DNA of 64,000 nt from NCBI RefSeq assembly GCF_026167665.1, contig NZ_CP098740.1, forward strand, positions 3,534,001 through 3,598,000. Reading direction: 5' to 3'. The notes under the pieces were generated by a model, which saw only the letters and a program-made list of their open reading frames with translations, ran no database searches and was not told the origin of the DNA. Shown here one piece after another: positions 24,773 through 31,591 of the stretch. The translations under genes were made by a program, and so were the position numbers. Every line of letters begins with the position of its first letter. The first letter of the stretch is position 1. The stretch is from Streptomyces drozdowiczii. Lineage in GTDB: Bacteria > Actinomycetota > Actinomycetes > Streptomycetales > Streptomycetaceae.

Positions 24773-26124
24773 TGCCTCAGGTGCTTGAGTTCAAGCTTCC
24801 GGATCTCGGCGAGGGCCTGACCGAGGCCGAGATCGTGCGCTGGCTGGTGGAGGTCGGGGACGTCGTCGCCATCGACCAACCGGTGGTCGAGGTCGAGACG
24901 GCCAAGGCGATGGTGGAGGTGCCCTGCCCGTACGGGGGTGTGGTGACCGCCCGCTTCGGCGACGAGGGCAGCGAACTTCCGGTGGGCGCGCCGCTGCTGA
25001 CCGTGGCCGTCGGATCGCCCGTGGAATCCGCCGGGGGCGGCGCGGACGCCGATTCCGGTACGGAGGATTCCGGGTCCGGGAACGTGCTGGTGGGGTACGG
25101 GACCGGGGCGCCGCCGGTGCGGCGTCGGCGGGTCCGGCCGGAGGGGCTGAAGGCGGCGGCCGCGGTGCCCGTGGCGTCCGTCGCGGCCGCTACCCCGGCA
25201 CCGGCCCCGTCCCCCGTGCCCGGCCCCGCGCCGGGGCCGGTCGCTGTGGTGTCCCCGCTGGTCCGCAGGCTCGCGCGGCAGCACGATCTGGATCTGCGCC
25301 GGCTCGCCGGGTCGGGGCCCGACGGGCTGATCCTGCGCGCCGACGTCGAGTCCGCGATCCGGTCGGCCGCCGAGGCGCCCGGCCCGGAGGCCGCCGCCTC
25401 CTCCCCCGCCGCTTCGCCCGCCGCCGACGGTGAGCGGGTCGCGCTGCGCGGGGTCCGGGGAGCGGTCGCCGACAAGCTGGCCCGCAGCCGGAGGGAGATC
25501 CCCGACGCCACCTGCTGGGTCGACGCCGATGCGACCGAGCTGATGGCCGCGCGCGCCGCGATGAACAGCGCCGCCGGAGCCGGTGCGGCCAAGGTGTCGG
25601 TGCTCGCCCTCCTCGCCCGCGTCTGCACGGCAGCCCTGGCCCGCTACCCGGAGCTGAACTCCACGGTGGACCAGGAGGCGCGCGAGATCGTCCGGCTGCC
25701 GCAGGTCCACCTCGGCTTCGCGGCGCAGACCGACCGGGGCCTGGTCGTCCCCGTCGTACGGGACGCCCATGCCCGCACCACGGAGTCGATCGGCGCCGAG
25801 ATCGCCCGGCTGACCGAGGCGGCCCGAACGGGCACGCTGACGCCGGCCGAGCTGACCGGCGGCACGTTCACGCTCAACAACTACGGGGTCTTCGGGGTGG
25901 ACGGCTCGACGCCGATCATCAATCACCCCGAGGCCGCGATGCTGGGCGTCGGCCGGATCGTCCCCAAGCCGTGGGTGCACGAGGGGCAGCTCGCCGTGCG
26001 CCAGGTCGTCCAGCTGTCCCTGACCTTCGACCACCGGGTCTGCGACGGCGGCACCGCCGGGGGCTTCCTGCGGTACGTGGCGGACTGCGTGGAGCAGCCG
26101 GCGCTGCTGCTGCGGAGCGTGTAG
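24772..26124 (+). CDS. bkdC: Branched-chain 2-oxoacid dehydrogenase E2 (copy 1)
   Basis: 450-aa dihydrolipoyl acyltransferase core. A single lipoyl domain (1-80) has the lipoylated Lys45 in ETAKAMVEV. An Ala/Pro linker follows, then a peripheral-subunit-binding domain (~158-195, SPLVRRLARQHDLDL) and a catalytic domain ending with FDHRVCDGG, where His and Asp are catalytic. The dihydrolipoyl dehydrogenase (E3) gene is not nearby. Intact, unlike the second copy at 45.0 kb. Confidence 0.93.
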   Translation: MPQVLEFKLPDLGEGLTEAEIVRWLVEVGDVVAIDQPVVEVETAKAMVEVPCPYGGVVTARFGDEGSELPVGAPLLTVAVGSPVESAGGGADADSGTEDSGSGNVLVGYGTGAPPVRRRRVRPEGLKAAAAVPVASVAAATPAPAPSPVPGPAPGPVAVVSPLVRRLARQHDLDLRRLAGSGPDGLILRADVESAIRSAAEAPGPEAAASSPAASPAADGERVALRGVRGAVADKLARSRREIPDATCWVDADATELMAARAAMNSAAGAGAAKVSVLALLARVCTAALARYPELNSTVDQEAREIVRLPQVHLGFAAQTDRGLVVPVVRDAHARTTESIGAEIARLTEAARTGTLTPAELTGGTFTLNNYGVFGVDGSTPIINHPEAAMLGVGRIVPKPWVHEGQLAVRQVVQLSLTFDHRVCDGGTAGGFLRYVADCVEQPALLLRSV

Positions 26125-26164
26125 GGCCTGGGGCCCGGCCGCCCGGGCCCCGCATACTCGGGGC

Positions 26165-27013
26165 ATGACCGCGTACGACGCCATCGTTCTGGCCGGAGGG
26201 GCCGCCAAGAGGCTGGGCGGTGCCGACAAGCCCGCCGTGCGGGTGGGCGGCCGTCCGCTCCTCGACCGGGTCCTCGCCGCCTGCCCCGACGCCGGGACCA
26301 CCGTGGTGGTGGGGGACCGGCGGCCCACCGCGCGTGCGGTGACCTGGGCGCGCGAAGTCCCGGCCGGTGGCGGCCCGTTGGCCGCGCTGGGGGCCGGCGT
26401 CCGGCACACCTCGGCGGAGCGGGTGCTCGTGCTCTCCGCCGATCTGCCGTTCCTGGGCGCCGATACGGTCGCGGCGCTGCTGGCCGCCTCGGCGCGGGAG
26501 GGTGTCGAGGGTGCCCTCTGTTCCGACGAGGACGGGCGCGACCAGCCGCTCGTCGCCGTCTACCGGGGCGAGCCGCTCCGCCGAGAACTGGCCTGTCTCG
26601 CCGCCGAGCACGGGGGCCTCGCCGGGCTGCCGCTGCGGCTGCTCACGCGGGAGCTGACGCTGTGCCGGGTGGCGGCGGGCCCCCTCGCCTCCTTCGACTG
26701 CGACACCTGGGAGGACATCGCTTCGGCCCGGGCCCGGATCAGAGAACATGGGACGGTGCTGGACGAATGGATCACCGCAGTCAAGGAAGAACTCGGCATC
26801 GACCTCGACGTCGACACCGGCCTCCTGCTCGACCTCGCCCGTGACGCCGCGCATGGCGTCGCCCGGCCCGCCGCGCCCCTGACGACCTTCCTGGTCGGAT
26901 ACGCGGCGGCGAAGGCGAGCGGCGAAGGCGGAGGGCCCGAGGCCGTGGCGGAGGCCGCCCGCAGGGCGACCGCGCTCGCGCTCCGCTGGGCGGACGAGAA
27001 CGGGACACCGTGA
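26165..27013 (+). CDS. MobA-like NTP transferase fused to DUF6457
   Basis: 282 aa. Residues ~1-190 are a MobA-type nucleotidyltransferase, probably attaching GMP to molybdopterin: LAGGAAKRLGGADKPAV nucleotide-binding loop, VVVGDRRP, SADLPFLGAD with the metal-binding DLP, and DQPLVAVYR. Residues ~195-282 (LDEWITAVKEELGID to ALRWADENG) match a small helical DUF6457 domain of unknown role, fused in many actinomycetes. The next gene is moeA, so a molybdenum-cofactor function is well supported by context. Confidence 0.88.
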   Translation: MTAYDAIVLAGGAAKRLGGADKPAVRVGGRPLLDRVLAACPDAGTTVVVGDRRPTARAVTWAREVPAGGGPLAALGAGVRHTSAERVLVLSADLPFLGADTVAALLAASAREGVEGALCSDEDGRDQPLVAVYRGEPLRRELACLAAEHGGLAGLPLRLLTRELTLCRVAAGPLASFDCDTWEDIASARARIREHGTVLDEWITAVKEELGIDLDVDTGLLLDLARDAAHGVARPAAPLTTFLVGYAAAKASGEGGGPEAVAEAARRATALALRWADENGTP

Positions 27014-27083
27014 CGGGGTCCGGGGGTCCGGTGCTCCTGGAGGCGCCGGCGGTGCCGGGTGCTCCGAGGAGGCCGGGGATTCC

Positions 27084-27544
27084 GTGGAGCCGGAAGGCTG
27101 CGGCGGCCTCGGCGGCGATGCGGCTTCCGTGGACGACCCCCGCGCCGGGGGCGCGCCTCGGGCTGCCGCCGAGGCGGAGGCGCGGGCCGACGAGGCGCGG
27201 GCCGTCGCCCAGGCCCTGGCCCTCGTGAGCCGACAGGCGCCCCGCGACGCGCAGGACGCGCCGACGGGCGCGCCGTCCGAGAGGCCCGCCGGGCCGCCGG
27301 GCGACCAACACCCCGCGCCGGGCGACTGGCTCACCACCCTCCACGACGACTGGCCGGACGCCCCCGCCCCCGGTGAGCGAGGTGACCTCCCCGCCACGCC
27401 GACGGGCGCCGACCCCGGCACCGACCCCGCCGGAGGCGTGTCGAACCAGCGCCCCCTCGGCGCCCCCGGCCCCGAAGGCACCCCAGCCGGGGATCAGGTC
27501 GACCTCCGGCCCCCCGCCCCCGGCACACCGCGGTCTCCTGGCGG
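27084..27544 (+). other. Probable out-of-frame N-terminal segment of moeA
   Basis: From GTG 27084 a frame with strong G/C third-position bias runs ~150 codons (MEPEGCGGLGG ... PGDWLTTLHDDWPDA), typical of the Asp/Pro-rich extension on some actinomycete MoeA proteins. It loses coding bias at the C6GC5 stretch near 27510-27521. The bias then continues in the other frame (RHTAVSWRVARG) into the MoeA core. One missing C would join them into a 561-aa protein. A GTG at 27010 overlapping the mobA stop is another possible original start. Confidence 0.6.
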
Positions 27545-28768
27545 GTGGCCCGGGGTGTTGCGGCTCGGGTCGGGCAGCGGGGCGCCGTGCGTATCGAATG
27601 GCTCGGGCTCGGCGCGGCGCTGGGGCGGGTGCTGGGGGAGGCGCTGGCCGCGCTCACCGACTTGCCGCCCTTTGACACCTCGGCCATGGACGGGTGGGCC
27701 GTCGCCGGGCCCGGGCCCTGGCGCATCCGGGACGGGGGCGGCATCCTCGCCGGGCACGGCGCGCCCGCTCCGCTGCCGGACGGGGAGGCCGTGCGCATCG
27801 CCACGGGTGCCCGTATCCCCGCCGAGGCCACCGCCGTCATCCGCAGCGAGCACGCACACGCCGACGAGGCCAAGGGCCTGCTGCACGCGCAGCGGTCCGT
27901 GAGCCAGGGGCAGGACATCCGGCCGCGCGGCCAGGAATGCCGATCGGGGGAGGCCCTGCTTCCCGCCGGCACGGTCGTCACGCCCGCCGTGCTCGGCCTC
28001 GCGGCGGCCGCCGGGTACGACGAGCTGCCCGTCCGCGCCCGGCCGCGCGTCGACGTCCTCGTGCTGGGCGACGAACTGCTGACCGCCGGGCTGCCGCACG
28101 ACGGCCTGATCCGCGATGCGCTGGGCCCCATGATCGGGCCCTGGGTGCACGCGCTGGGCGCCGAGGTCACGCCACCGCAGCGCCTCGGCGACGACGCGGA
28201 GGCCCTGTGGAAGGCGCTCACCGGCTCCGAGGCCGACCTGATCGTCACCACCGGTGGCACCGCCGCCGGGCCCGTCGACCACGTCCACCGCGTCCTCGAC
28301 CGGATCGGGGCCGAGCTCCTGGTCGACGGGGTCGCCGTGCGCCCCGGCCATCCGATGCTGCTGGCCCGGCTCCCCTCCGACGGGCCCTGGCTCGTCGGGC
28401 TGCCCGGCAACCCGCTGGCCGCCGTCTCCGGACTGCTCACCCTGGCCGGGCCGCTCCTCGGCGGCCTGGCCGGACGCACCCCCGGCGATCCGTACCGGGT
28501 GGCCGTGCGCGACGATGTGCACGGGCATCCACATGACACCCGGCTGGTGCCCGTGGTCCACCGGGCGTCCGGAGAACCCGGAACCGCGGGCGGGGCAGAG
28601 CACGTCGTACCACTGCACTACAACGGTCCCGCCATGCTGCGCGGGATCGCCGCCGCAGACGGGTTGGCCGTCGTGGAGCCGGGCGGGGTACGGTCCGGCA
28701 CCGAGGTGGAGATCCTCGATCTACCGTGGGCCTCGGCGACGCCGTGGACTGAAGGGTGTTTCACGTGA
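27545..28768 (+). CDS. moeA: Molybdopterin molybdotransferase MoeA (5' end uncertain)
   Basis: Inserts molybdate into adenylated molybdopterin. From GTG 27545 it is 407 aa, the usual MoeA length: TDLPPFDTSAMDGWAV (domain I/III), the beta-barrel domain with ATGARIPAEATAVI, the MogA-like domain with LGDELL and IVTTGGTAAGPVDHV, and a C-terminal barrel ending near VEILDLPW. The N-terminus is probably longer and lost to a single-base frameshift just upstream, so the GTG may be an artefact. The last codons lie inside a parS site and overlap the K+ channel start (GTGA). Confidence 0.85.
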   Translation: MARGVAARVGQRGAVRIEWLGLGAALGRVLGEALAALTDLPPFDTSAMDGWAVAGPGPWRIRDGGGILAGHGAPAPLPDGEAVRIATGARIPAEATAVIRSEHAHADEAKGLLHAQRSVSQGQDIRPRGQECRSGEALLPAGTVVTPAVLGLAAAAGYDELPVRARPRVDVLVLGDELLTAGLPHDGLIRDALGPMIGPWVHALGAEVTPPQRLGDDAEALWKALTGSEADLIVTTGGTAAGPVDHVHRVLDRIGAELLVDGVAVRPGHPMLLARLPSDGPWLVGLPGNPLAAVSGLLTLAGPLLGGLAGRTPGDPYRVAVRDDVHGHPHDTRLVPVVHRASGEPGTAGGAEHVVPLHYNGPAMLRGIAAADGLAVVEPGGVRSGTEVEILDLPWASATPWTEGCFT

Positions 28769-28771
28769 AAC
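28758..28771. promoter_or_regulatory. parS partition site 2, inside the moeA/channel overlap
   Basis: Perfect GTTTCACGTGAAAC. It encodes the last residues and stop of moeA in one frame, and its inner GTG (28765-28767) is the start codon of the channel gene. One 14-bp block thus serves as ParB site, stop and start. Confidence 0.9.
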
Positions 28772-29862
28772 TTCCCGGCCATGACGCGATGGCCAGGCGG
28801 GCCGACGAACAGGTCGTCCCCACCCGGGTGATGCTTCCGCGCCGGGTCGTGGACGGGCCGGCGCGCCAGGTCGCCAAGCGGCTGATGATGGCTCTGATGG
28901 TGCTGGCCATCACGGTGTTCATCGTCTGGGTCGACCGGGTCGGCTACCACGACGCCGCCGACGGCAAGGTCGACCTGCTGGACTCGGTGTACTACGCGAC
29001 GGTCACCCTCTCGACCACCGGGTACGGCGACATCACCCCGTACAGCGACGGGGCCCGTCTCATCAATGTGGTGCTCGTGACACCGCTGCGCGTGCTCTTC
29101 CTCATCATCCTGGTCGGCACCACCCTTGAGGTCCTCACGGAGCGGACCCGGGAGGACTTCCGGCTGAAGCGTTGGAGAACCAACTTGCGTGACCACACCG
29201 TCGTCGTCGGCTTCGGCACGAAGGGCCGCTCGGCCATCCAGACCCTGCGCGCCACCGGGCTGAGCAAGGAACAGATCGTCATCGTCGACCCGCAGTCCAA
29301 GGTGATAGAGGTCGCCAACGCCGAGGGCTTCACGGGTGTCGTCGGGGACGCCACGCGCAGCGACGTGCTGCTGCGGGCCGAACTCCAGAAGGCCCGTCAG
29401 GTCATCATCGCCACCCAGCGCGACGACACCGCGGTGCTGGTCGCGCTGACCGCCCGCCAGCTCAACCGGGGCGCGAAGATCGTCGCCGCGGTCCGCGAGG
29501 AGGAGAACGCCCCGCTGCTGCGGCAGTCCGGGGCGGACGCCGTCATCACCAGTGCCAGCGCGGCGGGCCGGCTGCTCGGCCTCTCCGTGCTCAGCCCCAG
29601 CGCGGGCACGGTCATGGAGGACCTCATCCAGCAGGGCAGCGGCCTCGACCTGGTCGAACGGCCGGTGATAAAGAGCGAGGTCGGCAAGAGCGTGCGGGAG
29701 ACGGAGGACCTGGTCGTCAACGTGCTGCGGGGTCACCGGCTGCTCGGCTACGACGACCCGGCGGCGAGCCCCTTGCAGCTGACGGACCGCCTGATCACCA
29801 TCGTCCGCGCCTCGAACGAGCCGCCCGCCCACCCGCCGCACCAGGGCATCCCGCGTTCCTGA
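28765..29862 (+). CDS. Two-helix potassium channel with RCK/TrkA-N domain
   Basis: 365-aa membrane protein. Helix 1 (~40-57), a pore loop with the K+ selectivity filter TTGYGD (84-89) and helix 2 (~100-118) are followed by a cytoplasmic RCK domain (~135 onward). The RCK domain has a Rossmann start VVVGFGTKGRSAIQTL, DPQSKVIEVA and GDATRSDVLLRAEL. It resembles MthK/Kch-type channels gated by nucleotide or ions. I chose the GTG overlapping the moeA stop (GTGA) with AAGGG about ten bases before it; a GTG three codons earlier has no room for a ribosome site. Confidence 0.9.
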   Translation: MKLPGHDAMARRADEQVVPTRVMLPRRVVDGPARQVAKRLMMALMVLAITVFIVWVDRVGYHDAADGKVDLLDSVYYATVTLSTTGYGDITPYSDGARLINVVLVTPLRVLFLIILVGTTLEVLTERTREDFRLKRWRTNLRDHTVVVGFGTKGRSAIQTLRATGLSKEQIVIVDPQSKVIEVANAEGFTGVVGDATRSDVLLRAELQKARQVIIATQRDDTAVLVALTARQLNRGAKIVAAVREEENAPLLRQSGADAVITSASAAGRLLGLSVLSPSAGTVMEDLIQQGSGLDLVERPVIKSEVGKSVRETEDLVVNVLRGHRLLGYDDPAASPLQLTDRLITIVRASNEPPAHPPHQGIPRS

Positions 29863-29894
29863 GACCGCCCCGCCCACGGAGTAGCCTCGCGGCC

Positions 29895-30884
29895 ATGCAT
29901 GCGATCACGATCCCCGAACCCGGTGGCCCCGAGGCGCTCGTCTGGGCCGAGGTGCCCGATCCCGTCCCCGGCGACGGCGAAGTCCTCGTCGACGTCGTGG
30001 CCAGCGCGGTCAACCGGGCCGATGTGCTCCAGCGCCAGGGCTTCTACGACCCGCCGCCGGGAGCGTCCCCCTACCCGGGCCTGGAGTGCTCCGGCCGTGT
30101 CTCGGCCCTCGGGCCCGGCGTCACCGGCTGGGCCGTCGGCGACGAGGTGTGCGCACTCCTCGCGGGCGGCGGTTACGCGGAGAAGGTCGCCGTCCCGGCG
30201 GGCCAGCTCCTCCCCGTACCCAAGGGTCTCGACCTCGTGCGGGCCGCGGCGCTGCCCGAGGTGACGGCCACGGTCTGGTCCAACGTGTTCATGGTGGCCC
30301 ATCTGCGGCCCGCCGAGACCCTGTTGGTGCACGGCGGGTCCAGCGGCATCGGCACGATGGCGATCCAGCTCGCCAAGGCCGTCGGCGCACGGGTCGCCGT
30401 GACGGCCGGCAGCCCCGACAAGCTCGCGCGCTGCGCCGAGCTGGGCGCGGACATCCTCATCGACTACCACGAGCAGGACTTCGTGGAGGAGATCCGCGAG
30501 ACCACGGCCGGGGCCGGCGCGGACGTCATCCTCGACCTCATGGGCGCGAAGTACCTCGACCGGAACGTGCAGGCGCTCGCCGTCAACGGCCGGCTCGCGA
30601 TCATCGGCCTCCAGGGCGGCGCCAAGGGCGAGCTGAACCTCGGCATGCTGCTCAACAAGCGGGCGGCCGTCACCGCGACCTCGCTGCGCGGGCGCCCGCT
30701 CGCCGAGAAGGCGGCGATCGTCGCGGCCGTCCGCGAGCACGTCTGGCCGCTCATCGAGGAGGGCGTCGTGAAGCCGGTGGTCGACCGGACGGTGCCGATG
30801 CGGGACGCGGCCGAGGGCCACCGCGTCATGGAGTCCAGCACCCACATCGGCAAGGTGCTGCTCCAGCCGCCGACGGCCGCCTGA
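29895..30884 (+). CDS. NAD(P)H:quinone oxidoreductase (zeta-crystallin type)
   Basis: 329-aa medium-chain dehydrogenase without the structural-zinc Cys cluster. It has AVNRADVLQRQGFY and PGLECSGRVSALG in the N-terminal domain, then the nucleotide-binding HGGSSGIGTMAIQLAKA, and a C-terminal IGKVLLQ. This belongs to the QOR/PIG3-like branch (the tail YDPPPGASPYPG is PIG3-like), reducing quinones with NADPH. ATG start; it follows the channel by 32 bp and ends at a strong bidirectional terminator. Confidence 0.88.
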   Translation: MHAITIPEPGGPEALVWAEVPDPVPGDGEVLVDVVASAVNRADVLQRQGFYDPPPGASPYPGLECSGRVSALGPGVTGWAVGDEVCALLAGGGYAEKVAVPAGQLLPVPKGLDLVRAAALPEVTATVWSNVFMVAHLRPAETLLVHGGSSGIGTMAIQLAKAVGARVAVTAGSPDKLARCAELGADILIDYHEQDFVEEIRETTAGAGADVILDLMGAKYLDRNVQALAVNGRLAIIGLQGGAKGELNLGMLLNKRAAVTATSLRGRPLAEKAAIVAAVREHVWPLIEEGVVKPVVDRTVPMRDAAEGHRVMESSTHIGKVLLQPPTAA

Positions 30885-30898
30885 GCACACGCGTACGG

Positions 30899-30937
30899 AA
30901 GGGGCCCGGCACACCGCGGTGTGCCGGGCCCCTTCTC
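30899..30937. terminator. Bidirectional hairpin between convergent genes
   Basis: A perfect 16+16 palindrome (30901-30932) with GGGGCCCGGCACACCG as its left arm, flanked by A-rich left and TTCT right sides. It sits between the plus-strand oxidoreductase and the minus-strand bpa, so it can end both. Its centre GCACACCGCGGTGTGC recurs in the hairpin at 56.2 kb. Confidence 0.88.
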
Positions 30938-30951
30938 TCGTACGTGGTCGG

Positions 30952-31497
30952 TTACAGGTACGGCCCCGAGCGGACCGGGCCGTGCGGGTCGATTCCGCCG
31001 TCCTCCTCCGGGCCGCTGCCGGGCGGCAGGGCGCGGCGCATCTGCTCCAGCTGGGCGCGGGCCGCCATCTGCTGGGCGAACAGCGCGGTCTGGATGCCGT
31101 GGAACAGGCCCTCCAGCCAGCCCACCAGCTGGGCCTGGGCGATCCGCAGCTCCGCCTCGGAGGGGACCGAGTCCTCGGTGAACGGCAGGGACAGCCGCTC
31201 CAGCTCCTCCACCAGCTCCGGCGCGAGGCCGTCCTCCAGCTCCTTGACGGAACCGGCGTGGATCTCCTTGAGCCGCACCCGGCTCGCCTCGTCGAGAGGA
31301 GCGGCCCTCACCTCCTCCAGGAGCTGCTTGATCATGCTGCCGATCCGCATGACCTTCGCGGGCTGCTCGACCATCTCCGTCACCGGGACCTCCCGCGACT
31401 CGTCGTCCGTGCCACCGCCGCCGATCGCCATTCCGTCCTGCCCCACAACGAGGACCTGGGGGTGCTCCTGCGACCGTTCATTCCTCGGCATCTCCAT
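30952..31497 (-). CDS. bpa: Bacterial proteasome activator Bpa
   Basis: About 181-aa helical ring-forming protein (DUF2587) that opens the 20S proteasome without ATP. The four-helix core reads PAKVMRIGSMIKQLLEEVR ... LVEELERLSLPF ... LRIAQAQLVGWLEGLFHGIQ. The C-terminus ends in GPYL: the penultimate Tyr of the GQYL/HbYX-like tail that docks in proteasome pockets is kept, with P replacing the usual Q. Start set at the ATG giving MEMPRNERS; an ATG six codons earlier is possible. Its presence implies a proteasome elsewhere in the genome. Confidence 0.9.
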   Translation of the reverse strand: MEMPRNERSQEHPQVLVVGQDGMAIGGGGTDDESREVPVTEMVEQPAKVMRIGSMIKQLLEEVRAAPLDEASRVRLKEIHAGSVKELEDGLAPELVEELERLSLPFTEDSVPSEAELRIAQAQLVGWLEGLFHGIQTALFAQQMAARAQLEQMRRALPPGSGPEEDGGIDPHGPVRSGPYL

Positions 31498-31591
31498 GCC
31501 GCCATTGTCTCGCACACATGGTCTTCAACACTGTGGTGCCCCCGGAAACGGTTGATCCACCGCCCCCGAGGGCACCGAACGGCTCAGCCTC

